Assembly (NCBI GenBank): GCA_029449245.1
Contig: JANATF010000021.1
Span: 248,001-312,000 of the forward strand
Direction: 5' to 3'
From: Mortierella alpina
Lineage: Eukaryota; Mortierellomycota; Mortierellomycetes; Mortierellales; Mortierellaceae
DNA length: 64,000 nucleotides
Shown here one piece after another: positions 9,401 through 19,670 of this stretch. Positions within the stretch are counted from its first letter, which is position 1; every line of letters starts with the position of its first letter. Made by a program: the position numbers and the translations under genes. The notes under the pieces are model-generated. The model worked only from the letters and a program-made list of their open reading frames with translations, was not told where the DNA came from and ran no database searches.

Positions 9401-11257
9401 TGTATCATGTGGTTGACAACAGTTTGGTGTGCCAGGGGATACTTGTCGGGATCGGGTATCTCTGCAGACACCAAAGAGTCGAAATCCTCCGGGGCGTGCA
9501 GCTTGTACGCATCGTCAAGAATCACCAGAATATGGGCATGCGGCAATCCTCTTTTTTGGAACTCAATTACGTGCGCGTTTCCGACCGTCTTCCCGAGGAC
9601 TCCTTTCTTGAAGATATCGTCCAGCAATTCCCGCAGCTTGAGATTGAAAACGCGATCGGCGAGGTCAGGGCGATCATTCGACTTCTGGCCAGGCATGAGG
9701 TTCTCAGTGATCTCAGGCCAATTGGGGTTGCAGGTGAATGTAATGAAGAGGTCGGGTTTGCCAAAGCTACGAACAATGGCCATTGCATCCTGATATTGTT
9801 GCTGCATATGTCGCGGTCCGCCTTGGAAAGTACTTGGCAGTACCTGAATGGTACCAATGTTCTCGGAAGGGACATCGCTGTTCAGGAGGTCCATAACCAC
9901 CTTATACTTTCCGGACCGCATCTTTGCCTGATTTTGTTTATAGTAATACAGGCGTTGACTTTCCAGCTTGGCGTATTGGTCGACTGCAAACTGATGACAT
10001 AGCCGACCGCACATCCAAAAGTAGCATCGTTGGTCTTCATCGCTGATCGGACGTATCATTAGGCGATGAGAATAGAAGCTGCATAGCGACATATACTTGG
10101 GTTTGGATCTGGTAGCTGACTCCATTTCAGGTCCTGTTGTGGTTCCAGTCGCTTCAGCAGCTGCTTCCACAGCTGCCTCGGGGTTAGCAGCAGCTGCATC
10201 CGCCGCAGCAGCTTCAGCAGCAGATTCAGTAGCAGCTTCAGCAGCAGCTTCAGTAGCAGCTTCAGTAGCAGCAATAGTAGCAGCTTCGTCGACCTCGTCT
10301 TCATTTCCATCACCATCACCGACAATGGAGGTTCTTCCGGCCGAGGTACTGCTCTGATTGGTTCTTCTTGCTTGTCCACGATCGGTACGCAGTTCGTAGG
10401 TCTTGTAACTCCATCCAGCTTCGCCTCTTGGAAACAACAGGACATATTGCAGTGGATCGTATTGTGAGTCGGTGTCGAATATCGGCTTCAGATTCCCATC
10501 TCGTCCACAAAGGATGAGGTCTCTTTTCTGCGGCATCTCATCTGGCAGCAAAATAGCGACTTCTGATGTGACAGGCAGATTGTACTGCTTCTTGCCGTGA
10601 GCCGGTTTTAAAGCAATTCGGACGTCCTCAATGTCTACGCCATTGGCTTCTAGTTCTCGTAGCGATTTGTATTGGCGGGCCAGTGGATTGATGTCGTCTA
10701 AAATCGCCTGGAGTTCCAGTAACGTATTCTTGTCGAGATCTTGCATGCGCTCCTTGCGACGGTCAGCTTGTGCTTCCGAGTCGTACATGTAGATTTTGGC
10801 ACAACTGTTTCGTTTGTTAATGGGTTTGTGGTTGTCTGGTGGTGGAAGAAGGGAGCCAAAGGAACGTGTTACTTCTCCCCTGATACGGTAGGTATAGATG
10901 CCGCCCTGTGCTAGTGATTGGTCGACCTTGGCGCTCATTGATGCAAAGGAAAGAGAGGTATTGTATTTCCTTATATTGCGCACGAACGTTGGGTCACTGA
11001 CTTTCTCGAGTAGCCGCGGGTCTGGATTTATGGGCGGCAATTCAACAGCACCTTGATTACAGCATATGCTATACGTTGGGTTTTTCATAGAGCCACCAGT
11101 CCTCTCTTGCCTGAAGACTTTTGCATGGCAAAATGGGCACGACACCATTGCCCCAAGGTAATGGCGTCCATTCCTAATGGTAGGTCCTGACACCAAATCT
11201 TCTGTAAATGGGGTTCTGGTGATCGGCAACTCGAAAGCTGGCGCGGCTATGGGGGTA
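6415..11257 (-). CDS. Helitron Rep/PIF1 helicase (last exon)
   Basis: This ~1614-codon exon encodes the HUH relaxase and helicase that drive rolling-circle transposition. In order it has an N-terminal zinc-binding region (CPFCHAKVF ... CC), an Ala/Glu-rich insert (plus 10160-10290), the Helitron-like N domain, Rep motifs FITFTCNPNW and KRGLPHAHIL (the HxH) with tyrosines in KYIYKYVYKG, a Pro-Thr-Gln repeat, and a PIF1-type helicase with GPGGSGKSF (Walker A), FWDEAVM (Walker B), GGDFRQILPV and TINKAQGQTL near the C-terminus. The frame is intact. It joins an upstream exon through an 87-bp intron at 11258-11344 (GTAAGC...TATAG), which preserves frame, so the apparent start inside the exon is not the true one. 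Confidence 0.93.
8815..8926 (-). repeat. 9-bp tandem repeat in Helitron coding sequence
   Basis: About twelve copies of a 9-bp unit (plus strand gggttgagt with variants) encode a Pro-Thr-Gln repeat between the Rep and helicase domains. The unit is a multiple of three, so copy changes keep the frame. It probably forms a flexible linker. Confidence 0.85.
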
Positions 11258-11344
11258 CTATATATAAAGCATGTATTCCAACGTTAGCCGCGTTCAGTTT
11301 ACTCAGGTTTGTAATAAATAGGATTGATTGCTTACGAAGCTTAC

Positions 11345-11889
11345 CTCGTAACAATGTTCTCATGATTTCTATGACATGATAGGTGGGAAGTCTGTTGGTC
11401 CAGTTGTTGTCCGCAAATTGAGCAATTTTGGAGAACTTGAACGGATGAGGTCGATGTGGGTGCGGCAATGGCCTGGAGGAGAGTATCAGGGTTGGTGAAA
11501 GATTCAGTGGTGGTGCTGTTGTTTATGGTATTACTCGTACTGGTCGCGTTGCTTTGTTTGTGGACGTAGGATGCTGAAGGGATGAGATTGCGAGATAGTC
11601 TTTCGGATTGTTTGGTTTTCTCATGTGCTACATGTGCGGCTTGAACTCTAATAAACAGTTCAGCAAATGGGTTTAAATATGATAGGGTGCAGTTTCGGCA
11701 TGGTACTACGTGTTGTTGTCTATGCTCTGTAAAGATTTTATATTTGGAATCGCAGAATGGATAAGAGTAGCAGCGAAGAATCAACTTGCCTGTAACCGTT
11801 TTTCGGATTGCGAAGACAGAGACTGCTGTTGCTTCGTCTGTGTCCTTCTTCGCCGCAAGCAACGCAGGTAACTGGCGGTAGGGTAGCAC
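11345..11889 (-). CDS. Candidate penultimate exon(s) of the Helitron gene, zinc-knuckle containing
   Basis: The exon ends at 11345 with a GTAAGC donor and splices in frame to the Rep/helicase exon. Near its end it encodes CSICGQQLDQQTSHLSCH, a zinc-binding motif. At its upstream edge, in a different frame (about 11866-11792), it encodes CVACGEEGHRRSNSSLC followed by NPKN. An AAHVAHEKTKQSERLSR segment sits between. A short intron probably lies between the two frames, so exact exon limits are uncertain. The pattern repeats that of 11973-12362. Confidence 0.55.
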
Positions 11890-11972
11890 TTGTTAAAATT
11901 TTAAAAAAAAATCCATAGAGACAATGTGGGTACAGTAAGAGACAGGATTTATGACGAAAAAAAAATTGACAA

Positions 11973-12362
11973 TCAAACCGAGGTTGCTATTTGACTGTAC
12001 CTTGCTGTAAATAATAATAATGATGATGTTGATGTTGATGATGATGATGATGATGATGATGTCGATGAAAGTAATGGTGCTTGTGATGAAGTAGGCATGT
12101 TATCTTCTGGACCCCTTTGTTTGTGAGTATCCAGATCCGAGGGATGATCTGCGCGAGATTGTCTTTCATTTAGTTGTGCGGACTCGCGTGCTACATGCGC
12201 CGCTTGAGCAGCTTCTGTGGGGACGTGCGAAGTTCGAGCGGCGATATTTTTGGGATTGAGAGGGCAAAGATTGTTATTGCTGCGTCGGTGACCTGGTTGG
12301 CCGCAAACTGCGCAAACATGGATGGTACTGTCACTGGAAGAAAACAAAAGCAAAATCCACAA
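11973..12362 (-). CDS. Candidate upstream exon of the Helitron gene, zinc knuckle
   Basis: The frame contains CAVCGQPGHRRSNNNLC then NPKNIAART and AAHVARESAQLNERQSR, nearly the same module as in the next exon downstream. A GAT triplet run (plus 12018-12062) codes a Ser or His run depending on frame. No independent function is evident, and it is most likely a 5' exon of the Helitron protein. Splice sites were not fixed. Confidence 0.5.
   Translation of the reverse strand: MWILLLFSSSDSTIHVCAVCGQPGHRRSNNNLCPLNPKNIAARTSHVPTEAAQAAHVARESAQLNERQSRADHPSDLDTHKQRGPEDNMPTSSQAPLLSSTSSSSSSSSTSTSSLLLFTARYSQIATSV
12018..12062. repeat. GAT triplet microsatellite
   Basis: Imperfect run of gatgat and gttgat units. 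Confidence 0.8.
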
Positions 12363-12495
12363 TTGGGCATTACGAACGACGCGTAAAATTGTTAGATGGG
12401 AATAGTAGATGCAAGAGCAGCAATTGGATTCATTGGGCTGGATGGATACTGTACTTGTTCGACATTGTTTAAATGACTGTGGTAATAAGAGAGAG

Positions 12496-12584
12496 AGTGT
12501 GTGTGTGTGTAGGTGTGTAGGTGTGTAGGTGTGTAGGTGTGTAGGTGTGTAGGTGTGTAGGTGTGTAGGTGTGTAGGTGTAGAG
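12496..12584. repeat. GTGTAG-type microsatellite
   Basis: Short gt run followed by about ten copies of an 8-bp gtgtaggt unit. A tgata repeat follows at about 12600-12621. Confidence 0.85.
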
Positions 12585-12693
12585 GGTAGTAGGGTTGGTG
12601 ATGATATGATATGATATGATAGATATCGGGGTGTTATGTGTTCCTGAAGTCTCAACTCTTCTTTTATTTTCAAATCATTCTTGTGCTATGGTG

Positions 12694-12939
12694 CTAAGGG
12701 TAGATCCACAGATCAAGGTTCTCAAACACCTCATCAGGAATGCTTGCAAACATGGCAGCATCTTTTTCATCTTCCGTGAGGGCGAGGTTAACAGCGGCTG
12801 TTTTAGGTTCTTTCGGAGGAGGAGAAGGAAGAGAGTCTTCCACTTGTTCCGTTTCGTTGCTAGTTCCCTCGACTGAAGGAGAACTATGGGGATTTTCGGC
12901 TTTATTGAGCTCTCTGATGCGGCATGTTGGTCGTGGCAT
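12694..12939 (-). CDS. Possible exon of the Helitron gene, acidic
   Basis: An 81-codon frame rich in Glu, Ser and Pro (VEDSLPSPPPKEPK, LTEDEKDAAMFASIPDEVF). It lies between the zinc-knuckle exons on the same strand. No domain is recognised. It could be a spacer exon or chance. Confidence 0.3.
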   Translation of the reverse strand: MPRPTCRIRELNKAENPHSSPSVEGTSNETEQVEDSLPSPPPKEPKTAAVNLALTEDEKDAAMFASIPDEVFENLDLWIYP

Positions 12940-13391
12940 TGTAGATATCAGGGCGGAGAATAGAGGAGAGTCTTCATCCGTGATATCATTTATCTTAAAG
13001 GTGTATAGAAGGCAACAAAAACGACGAAACTTCTAGATGGACGCAGAGTTTTCGATTGTTTAAAACCTATTTTTCAGATCCTTGTATAGCATAAAAAATG
13101 AAAAACTTGATACTTGCAGGAAGACCCATACTAAATAGTCAGAAACATATCTAGAAACATTGTTCCTAGATTTCCAGAATATGCCAGAAAGACTTTCGCA
13201 GGACGATTTGTTTTGTTTGTTCTTTAACTGTCCTCGCATGTTGCATGATTCCCTGCCTGGTTTTGAACTTGCTTGTGTGCCTATACAGTATCGCATATAA
13301 TATTGATCAGATTGAAGAAGCGTCGAAGGCACGGCTTGTGAACCACTTGGCTTTGCGAGCCACTTATATTTATTGTTATTGTGATCAAAAT

Positions 13392-13787
13392 TCAAGTGTT
13401 TTCGGGTTCGGACAAACAATTCAGCGCCAGAGCTATCATCGCCGCATCGTCCGGCTGCTCGCTTGCTAATGCTAATAGCAGCATTAATAGCAGCGACAGT
13501 TTGTTGTTCTTTTCGTCACTGGGAGAGAAAGGCGGAAAGGGGAGGGACTCTGGATACCACTCATCGATATTACGGAGTCGGGGCCAGGCTGGATGACTCT
13601 GGCACATTTGTTCTTGAATTGAAGGCCTTGAGTGGCCCCATTCCCCGCACGCAGCGCAATATGGGACCTTGGTTCCACAGATCACACATTTGGGGTCGTG
13701 AGTTTCGATTCTCTTTTTTTTTAGTTGTCGCTTCTCGGTCAGATTGTTCCTGCTTTGTGCTCTTTTGAGATTCTTATTGTTGGTCAT
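13392..13787 (-). CDS. Candidate first exon of the Helitron gene
   Basis: The frame begins with a basic stretch (NLKRAQSRNNLTEKRQLKKK, possible nuclear localisation) followed by CVICGTKVPYCAACGEWGH, a zinc-knuckle variant of the two downstream modules. It is the most upstream frame of this type on the strand, about 10 bp from a poly(A/T) run. Splice donor not determined. Confidence 0.45.
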   Translation of the reverse strand: MTNNKNLKRAQSRNNLTEKRQLKKKRIETHDPKCVICGTKVPYCAACGEWGHSRPSIQEQMCQSHPAWPRLRNIDEWYPESLPFPPFSPSDEKNNKLSLLLMLLLALASEQPDDAAMIALALNCLSEPENT

Positions 13788-13805
13788 AGCTTATGATTTT
13801 TTTTT

Positions 13806-14220
13806 AGCGCTATAGTTGTTTGTTGTTGTTGTGGTTGTTGTTGTTGTTGCTGTTGTTGTTGTGGGAAGATATGAGGCGATGGAAAATGGAAAAGCGAAAG
13901 CGATATATATATCGGAACCCCCCCCCCCCCCCCCCCCAGCAATGGAGCAACAGAAAAGACACGACAGAAATTTCTCGGCCCTTCAAGAGCTTTTCCATAC
14001 CATTCATGCTAGATGTCATCAGATGTCATCAGATGTTTTCAGATGTGCCAGATGTCAAATGTCAGTGCCAGGTATGTCATGCTAGAAGAACTTTTTTTCT
14101 CGTGAAAAGCTGCTGACCTGACCTGACCTGACCTGACCTGAACGTGAAAAAACTGAAACGGTTACAGACTTTTGAGTCGTGTTTATCACGTGCAAGGACC
14201 TGCAAAATTAAAGGTGTGTA
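13806..14220. other. Simple-sequence region between Helitron and hAT
   Basis: Contains a GTT-rich run (13810-13862), a 20-base C run (13918-13937), a degenerate agatgtcatc repeat (14008-14070) and five copies of cctga (about 14112-14139). No gene seen. The Helitron 5' end should lie here. Confidence 0.6.
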
Positions 14221-14228
14221 GACTATAG
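14221..14228. repeat. hAT target-site duplication, left
   Basis: gactatag here and at 17202-17209, immediately outside the element. Confidence 0.88.
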
Positions 14229-14685
14229 TAGGGACGAGAGCGAGCCGATTTTTTCCAGACCCCGCTGCTCGCTCGTCGCTCGTTTTCGTGTCAGGTGATA
14301 TATAATTAAATCATGTGATATACATCTCATCTCTTTTTATTGGCCTGAGTGCCTGAGTGCCTGAGTCGGCACTTCTTCCTCAATCACTCTGCATGTTTCT
14401 TTCACTTCAAGTACCCATCTCACTACCGTAGAGTCAAACGTACTGTTTACGTCTCTTTGTTTCGACTTGAAAGCGGATCGGTTCTCTGATTGCCTTGTTT
14501 CTCACAAGTTGTCGATGGTTTCCATGCTCTGGATTCAGCTCGAGAGTCAATGTAGCAGGGTTCTTGAGTAGGGTACTTGAGGTGAAAGAAATGTGCGTCC
14601 TAAAAAACTGGTACAATAAACCAACATCTTGAATATGTTTCTTCTGAGCAGGTGCGTCTCATGCAGGTCATGGTGCACTCCTAGA

Positions 14686-14692
14686 TATAAAA
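14686..14692 (+). promoter_or_regulatory. TATA box of hAT transposase gene
   Basis: tataaaa lies 83 bp upstream of the transposase ATG at 14775. Confidence 0.6.
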
Positions 14693-14774
14693 GACAGCCT
14701 TTCCTTTCCTTTCCGTGCCTACCACGTAACTGCTAACATCCCTTACTTCAGTAACCTACACCGCTCTAATCTAT

Positions 14775-17002
14775 ATGGATGACTATCTCTCTGATGAGCT
14801 TCCAGAAGACACTAGCACCTGGGCGGAGAGCTCGTCAAGAAACAAGAGACGCCGTATTATTGTTGAGGAGGATGAAGAGGAGGAGAATGTCATCCCTATA
14901 GCTGGAGCAAGCGGCACCTCCTCACAGGACCCGAGCCAGTTCTATCGACTACCCATAGGCACCCTTCCGTCCATTGCCGCCTGTAATCAAGCCGATGGAA
15001 CCCTCCGAGAGCTAGCTGCTGTCCCAGTCAGAATGATTGAGAGTTCAGGAGCAATTTGTCACCATTTCATCACCAAAGCCAAGTCCGAGACTACGGAAAA
15101 TCCATCCATGGTATATTGCCGCGTTATCCTGCCTAATGGTGACGCGTGCTCCAAGACCTATTGTGCAAGTACAAGCACGAGTGGTCAGTGTGCCCATCTT
15201 AGGTCCGACCATAAGCACCTGTATGATGCCCTGATGCAATTTCGAGCGCGTCAAGCCGCCCATAAAGCCTCTCGCGGTCATCAGCCAACCTGGTCGGAGG
15301 CTGTGGCAAACTCTGTCCTCAATCAGCCATCGGAGGCTAACCAGAGGACCTTTCGCTTTTGCTTGGCTCGTATGCTCGCGATGAGTTTGCTCCCTATAGC
15401 CACCATCGAGCATTCTGAGTTCAAGGCCATGGTGAAGTTCCTCAACCCGAAATACCATGTGCCAGCACGGTCGACTATTCGCAATGATCTGGGACTTCTG
15501 AGGGCCGAACTAGCAAATCAAGCCGAGGACATACTGCGGTCAGTCGAAGCAGGGTCTTTCACAGCTGATACGTGGACCAGCTGTGGCAATGACAAGTATC
15601 TTGGGATAACGTTCCACTGGGTGAACGAGAATTTTGAACCCAAGGAGCTCATTGTTGGTATGGATGCCGTTAACGAGCAACATTTTGGCGACGTACTGAG
15701 AGACAGAATCTGTAAGTGCGCTATTTCTTTGGCAAGAAATGGGTCGTTATTCTTTATACCTCATCCAAATGCTTTTTTGTTCCCTCTGCTCTCTGTGCAG
15801 CTTCTGTAATCGAACGATGGAATCTGTCAAAAAAGATTCTCTCTGGCACCACTGATTCCGGATCCAACATCAGGAACGCCATGGCTCAGTTGTCAAACAT
15901 GTTCGACATTCTCTGGATCCCTTGCTCAGCACACACTATTCGGTTGTGCGTGAACACGGCCCTGTCCAGTACTCCCGAGGCAGATGCAGTCATCACCAAG
16001 TGCCAGTCTCTTTCTACCATGGTGCGGAACTCAGGCCTCATTCGCCGCTGCATCGAAAGCAGCCAGAAGGACCTGAATCCCTTTAAACCACCTTTGGAGT
16101 TCATGGTGGATGTCCCCACAAGGTGGAATTCCCAATACCTGATGATGGAGCGCGTGGTAACGTTGGCGGAGGCAACAGTCCATGGTCGAGAACGTCTTGC
16201 TGAGGCGAATACTGCCGACGGAAGAAGACAACTTCGCAGGCTCGACGGGGTAATGCTGGATGACGAGGATATGAGTATTGTCAAGGATTTATTAACTGTT
16301 TTGGAGCCTATGTACACTTTCACAACACAAGTCAGTTCAAGCCAAGCTCCAGCGATCTCCCAAGTATATCCTCTTATCTGGGACATGACCCATGCCGCCG
16401 CCGTACCCCTCCACAGCGCTGTGGCCAACAGTCTCCGTGGGTCCGTTTTACAGCAGATAAATCAGCGATGGAGCTTTCAAACGATTCCCGCTGTAGTATT
16501 GATGGCCACATACCTGAACCCAGGCGCCAAGAATCATCCTCTCTTTAATGAGCACATTACGTATAACGGCCAACAGGAAACGTTGTGGTACTCGGCTCAA
16601 CGACAGATTGCCACCAAGCTCATGAACTTACTTGAGCTCGACAGCACAGCATTTGATTCGGAAGATTCCGACAACGCACCAGGAGACAGCAACCCAACAG
16701 CAGTGAGGAAAGTCACCGACGAGCTACAACGCTACAGACGATACGATTTCAACTCCGAGGAGCACAAAAAGAAGTACTTCATGGATCCTCTTGCTTGGTG
16801 GAACAAACAATACAAGAAACGGTCGTTCAAATACCTGACACCCCTCGCCCGTCAGTTCCTCGCCATGCAAGCCTCATCGGTGCCCTCCGAGAGACTATTC
16901 AGTGATGCCGGCCACCTTGTTTCAAAGAAGCGTGCCAATCTCGACCCCACTACAGTCGAAAACATTTTGTTCATACGCCGGTTTTTGCAGCAGGAGCACT
17001 AA
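14775..17002 (+). CDS. hAT family transposase (two exons)
   Basis: The enzyme cuts and pastes the surrounding element. The exons are 14775-15711 and 15801-17002. The 89-bp intron has GTAAGT and GTGCAG ends, and the join (RDRI then SSVIERW) restores one frame of 712 residues. A BED-type zinc finger is near residues 110-150 (C...C with H...H, ending HLRSDH). The RNase-H-like core includes FTADTWTSCGNDKYLGI with the first catalytic Asp, GTTDSGSNIRNA and WIPCSAHTIRL. The C-terminal hAT dimerisation domain reads SSVPSERLFSDAGHLVSKKR. No stops or frameshifts interrupt it, so the copy may be active. Confidence 0.93.
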
Positions 17003-17201
17003 GACTAGACTTCTTGGGGATGGGGATTTGGGGGATTAAAGTGATTTTTCAACCATTGCATTGTTTGGCTGAGCTATATGGTAGCCGTTGTTCACGTGCT
17101 AAGCATCGGTGGCTTGGAGCGAGCGTCCCTCAGATTCAGAGGGCCGCTGGCTCGAGTGGGTCGCTCGCTCGCTCAGTCGACTCACTCAGCTCACAGCTCT
17201 A

Positions 17202-17209
17202 GACTATAG
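17202..17209. repeat. hAT target-site duplication, right
   Basis: gactatag, matching 14221-14228. Confidence 0.88.
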
Positions 17210-17310
17210 GCTCGTCACCACCCTGAGTCGAAATCACGTGAAACGTGTCCCACGAAAATAGCCCTAATAGGCAATTATTTTACGAGTGACCAGAATTTGG
17301 TGTGCCACTA
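17210..17310. other. Unassigned DNA between hAT and RecQ element
   Basis: No gene or repeat recognised. Confidence 0.5.
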
Positions 17311-17517
17311 GGCTCGGTACCAGTCAGAGTCGAAGAGTGCGCTCCCTAAGTACACACCCGAAGTTTGTTGCCTTTTTAGGAGGCAACGCCATTCTTCTTC
17401 TCGTCAGGCTGGTATCAGAGTATGGGTCAAATGCAGGTATCTTTTTTATTAAAGGGTAGCAAACTCTCCCATGGCTCTAATGCGTTGAAAAAACTTGGGC
17501 CTTCCCACAACTCATTC
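17311..17517 (+). repeat. Left 207-bp terminal inverted repeat of RecQ element
   Basis: Reads inward from ggctcggtacc to ctcattc. It is the reverse complement of the right repeat with few substitutions (for example at the ttgggcc/tggggcc position). Confidence 0.88.
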
Positions 17518-17582
17518 ACCATCGCCTTACAGTCCTGCGACGTCCATCTTGCCCATTCAGCGCCTCTTGTAGCCACTTTTTC

Positions 17583-19670
17583 ATGCACCCTCTTCCTGAA
17601 AACGCTCTCGAGCTCTGTCAAAGCTACTTTGGGGTTGTTCCAAAGGAATTGCAACTCACGATTGCTAATAGAATTGGGCATGGCCAAGACTCGGTTTTGA
17701 TCGCAGGTTGCGGATGGGGTAAAACGTTGGTGTATTTTCTACCTCTTGTTCTCTGGCCCGACAAGATTGTTGTCGTCATTTCTCCCCTCAAAGCATTGGC
17801 TGACGAGCAGAAACAAAAGCTTGCTAGGGCCAACGTACCAAGTATTGCGCTCAAGCAGGAAACAGTAATCACGACCAAGGTCATTGAAAGCCTTGCTCAA
17901 GGAACATATCGAGCGGTCTTCATGTCACCCGAAATTATCTTTAGTAGCCGTCGCCTCAGGAAGCTTTGGGACAACCCCACCTGGAGGCAAAAGTTGCTGG
18001 CAATCGTACTGGATGAGGCTCACTGCATCAGTACTTGGGGCGACGATTTTAGGAAAGATTACAGCCAAATTGGCGCCCTTCGTACCTGGATCCCTCCAAG
18101 GGTCGCCTTCATCGCTCTATCGGCCACTCTTCCACGCCATGTACTGGACATTGTTAAGAACAGCCTCCATTATAGCCCAGACGTCGCCGTCTTCAACATT
18201 GGAAATGATCGAATCAACGTCAGATACATCGTCTCCAGGCTTATGTTTCCGGCCAACACTTTTCGAGACCTAGCTTTTCTCTCGGATTTTGTCAAGACCA
18301 TCGTTTATTTCCAGTCTCGCGACGAAGCTGAAGAAGCCGGCTGGTTTTTAAGGAGATTGGTCCGGCCGGAGGATCGCAACAAAATTGCTGTCTATCATGC
18401 TGTCAAGTCAGACCCCTTCAAGGCTCTAATTATGGAGGGATTCAGGAACGATACGAAGCGTATATTGCTGTCTACGGAGGCTGCTGGCATGGGCTGCGAC
18501 ATCAGCAACGTTTTGCGAGTTGTGCAGTACAAATGCCCTGCTAACCTCTCCACACTCATTCAACGTCTTGGTCGAGCAGCTCGCGATCCCAAACTGCAAG
18601 GCGAGGGTATCCTTCTCATACAACCGCGTTTTTTGTGTGCCCAAACGGAAGAAACCAAGATGGACCACGACCTCCGGAGATTTATAACCACCACTGAGTG
18701 CCGTCGCAAAGTTCTTAACGAGGTTTTTGAAAACGAGGATCAACACGTTGAGAATTGTTGTGACCATTGCCTTCCAGATAAAAAGGCAAGCAACGACACC
18801 AAGACCGGTCAGGACGGCGGCAGTAGCAGGAAGATAGCCATCCCGCGTACATCATCAGCACTTAAGGCTCGAGCACTAGAAGCTATTCGTGAGTGGAGGT
18901 CAAGCATGTTTGAGCGTGATTGGCAGTCGCGCGGATCAATCTATCACAAACAGCATGTCATGCAGGATCGTCTCGCGGATAAGCTTGCCGGGAAGTGTGC
19001 AGCAGTGACAACGCCCGACTCCATTCGTCGCTTCATAACATGGAGTCCACTTCATGTTACCTATCGGGAAGATCTTTGCAATATCCTGTTATCAGTGAAA
19101 GCAAGCGTCACTGCAGAAACACCTAACATGGACAGTCAGGCGCGACTTAAATCACACGTTCCTGCAGCAGCGCCATCAGAGCAGTTACGAGGGCTGTTTA
19201 TGGACAGAACTAATACACCACCGCTGTCCCCAACATCAGGCTCCCCTGCATGCACACCGCGGAAACGGTCTGCTCCATTTGACGAAAACAACAACCTCCG
19301 ATTCATTGCATACGCTCCCGTCCCCGAGCCACTGCACCAGTCCCAAGAACCTATTATGGACAAAGAGAACACACCGCCGCCTCAGTCTCCAATGCCAGAT
19401 TTCGCCATCAGCAGCTCGCCGCGTACGCCATCAATGCTAGCCACTCCCACGCGATTTACTCCATCTGCTCCAAGCACTCCTACTAAACCTGCTCAAGCAG
19501 CAGTTGCGCGATCGGCTCCAACTACTCCTACTAAACCTGCTCGAATTACAGTTGCGCGATCGGCTCCAACTACTCCCTCCAAGATTCGGTTTCGAGCTGT
19601 TTCCACGGCTTCAGACTTCCAAAGAAAGCGTCAAAAGCCCAATAGCTGTTCCAAGTCACCCGGAAGATGA
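17583..19670 (+). CDS. RecQ-like DNA helicase of the TIR element
   Basis: This 695-residue ATP-dependent 3'-5' helicase shows Walker A GCGWGKT (about residue 42), SPLKALADEQ, the DEAHC box, ALSATLP, then the second helicase lobe with STEAAGMGCD and QRLGRAARD. A RecQ C-terminal zinc site (C...CCDHC) follows near residue 400. The tail is Ser/Thr/Pro-rich with repeated TPTKPA units. I see no HRDC domain. It starts 66 bp inside the left TIR and converges on the DUF6589 gene. Known RecQ proteins unwind recombination intermediates; a role in transposition is inferred from position. The first Met was taken because helicase homology begins soon after it; an upstream exon cannot be excluded. Confidence 0.9.
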   Translation: MHPLPENALELCQSYFGVVPKELQLTIANRIGHGQDSVLIAGCGWGKTLVYFLPLVLWPDKIVVVISPLKALADEQKQKLARANVPSIALKQETVITTKVIESLAQGTYRAVFMSPEIIFSSRRLRKLWDNPTWRQKLLAIVLDEAHCISTWGDDFRKDYSQIGALRTWIPPRVAFIALSATLPRHVLDIVKNSLHYSPDVAVFNIGNDRINVRYIVSRLMFPANTFRDLAFLSDFVKTIVYFQSRDEAEEAGWFLRRLVRPEDRNKIAVYHAVKSDPFKALIMEGFRNDTKRILLSTEAAGMGCDISNVLRVVQYKCPANLSTLIQRLGRAARDPKLQGEGILLIQPRFLCAQTEETKMDHDLRRFITTTECRRKVLNEVFENEDQHVENCCDHCLPDKKASNDTKTGQDGGSSRKIAIPRTSSALKARALEAIREWRSSMFERDWQSRGSIYHKQHVMQDRLADKLAGKCAAVTTPDSIRRFITWSPLHVTYREDLCNILLSVKASVTAETPNMDSQARLKSHVPAAAPSEQLRGLFMDRTNTPPLSPTSGSPACTPRKRSAPFDENNNLRFIAYAPVPEPLHQSQEPIMDKENTPPPQSPMPDFAISSSPRTPSMLATPTRFTPSAPSTPTKPAQAAVARSAPTTPTKPARITVARSAPTTPSKIRFRAVSTASDFQRKRQKPNSCSKSPGR

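Larger units (their letters stand above)
6152..13800 (-). mobile_element. Autonomous Helitron (right boundary not resolved)
   Basis: The element is read on the minus strand. Its 3' terminus is at 6152 and shows the Helitron hallmarks: CTAA at the very end (plus-strand TTAG at 6152-6155), insertion between host A and T, and an 11-bp GC-rich hairpin eight bases inside. It carries one large Rep/helicase gene with zinc-knuckle 5' exons extending to about 13787. The 5' terminus (TC on the minus strand) must lie between about 13.8 and 14.2 kb; several GA/T dinucleotides there are possible and I could not choose. The end coordinate is a minimum. Confidence 0.8.
14229..17201 (+). mobile_element. Complete hAT DNA transposon
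   Basis: The 2973-bp element starts tagggacgag and ends cacagctcta, so both termini read TAG(G/A)G inward, as typical of hAT ends. It is flanked by the 8-bp duplication gactatag. Both subterminal regions are rich in gctcgct/agcgagc repeats, the usual transposase-binding arrays. It carries one transposase gene. The end of a second copy is at 1-66. Confidence 0.88.

Noticed and set aside
8797-10002. 401-codon plus-strand ORF opposite the Helitron helicase
   Set aside because: It is antisense to an intact conserved coding region and begins in the tandem repeat.
1-17201. A 17-kb composite element bounded by direct copies of the same 66-bp sequence
   Set aside because: Both copies are right ends of separate hAT insertions. 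The gactatag duplication at 14221-14228 and 17202-17209 fixes the second element on its own.
17583-19670. Telomere-linked RecQ helicase marking a chromosome end
   Set aside because: No telomeric repeats occur in the window, and the gene sits inside a TIR-bounded element with housekeeping-type genes further right.
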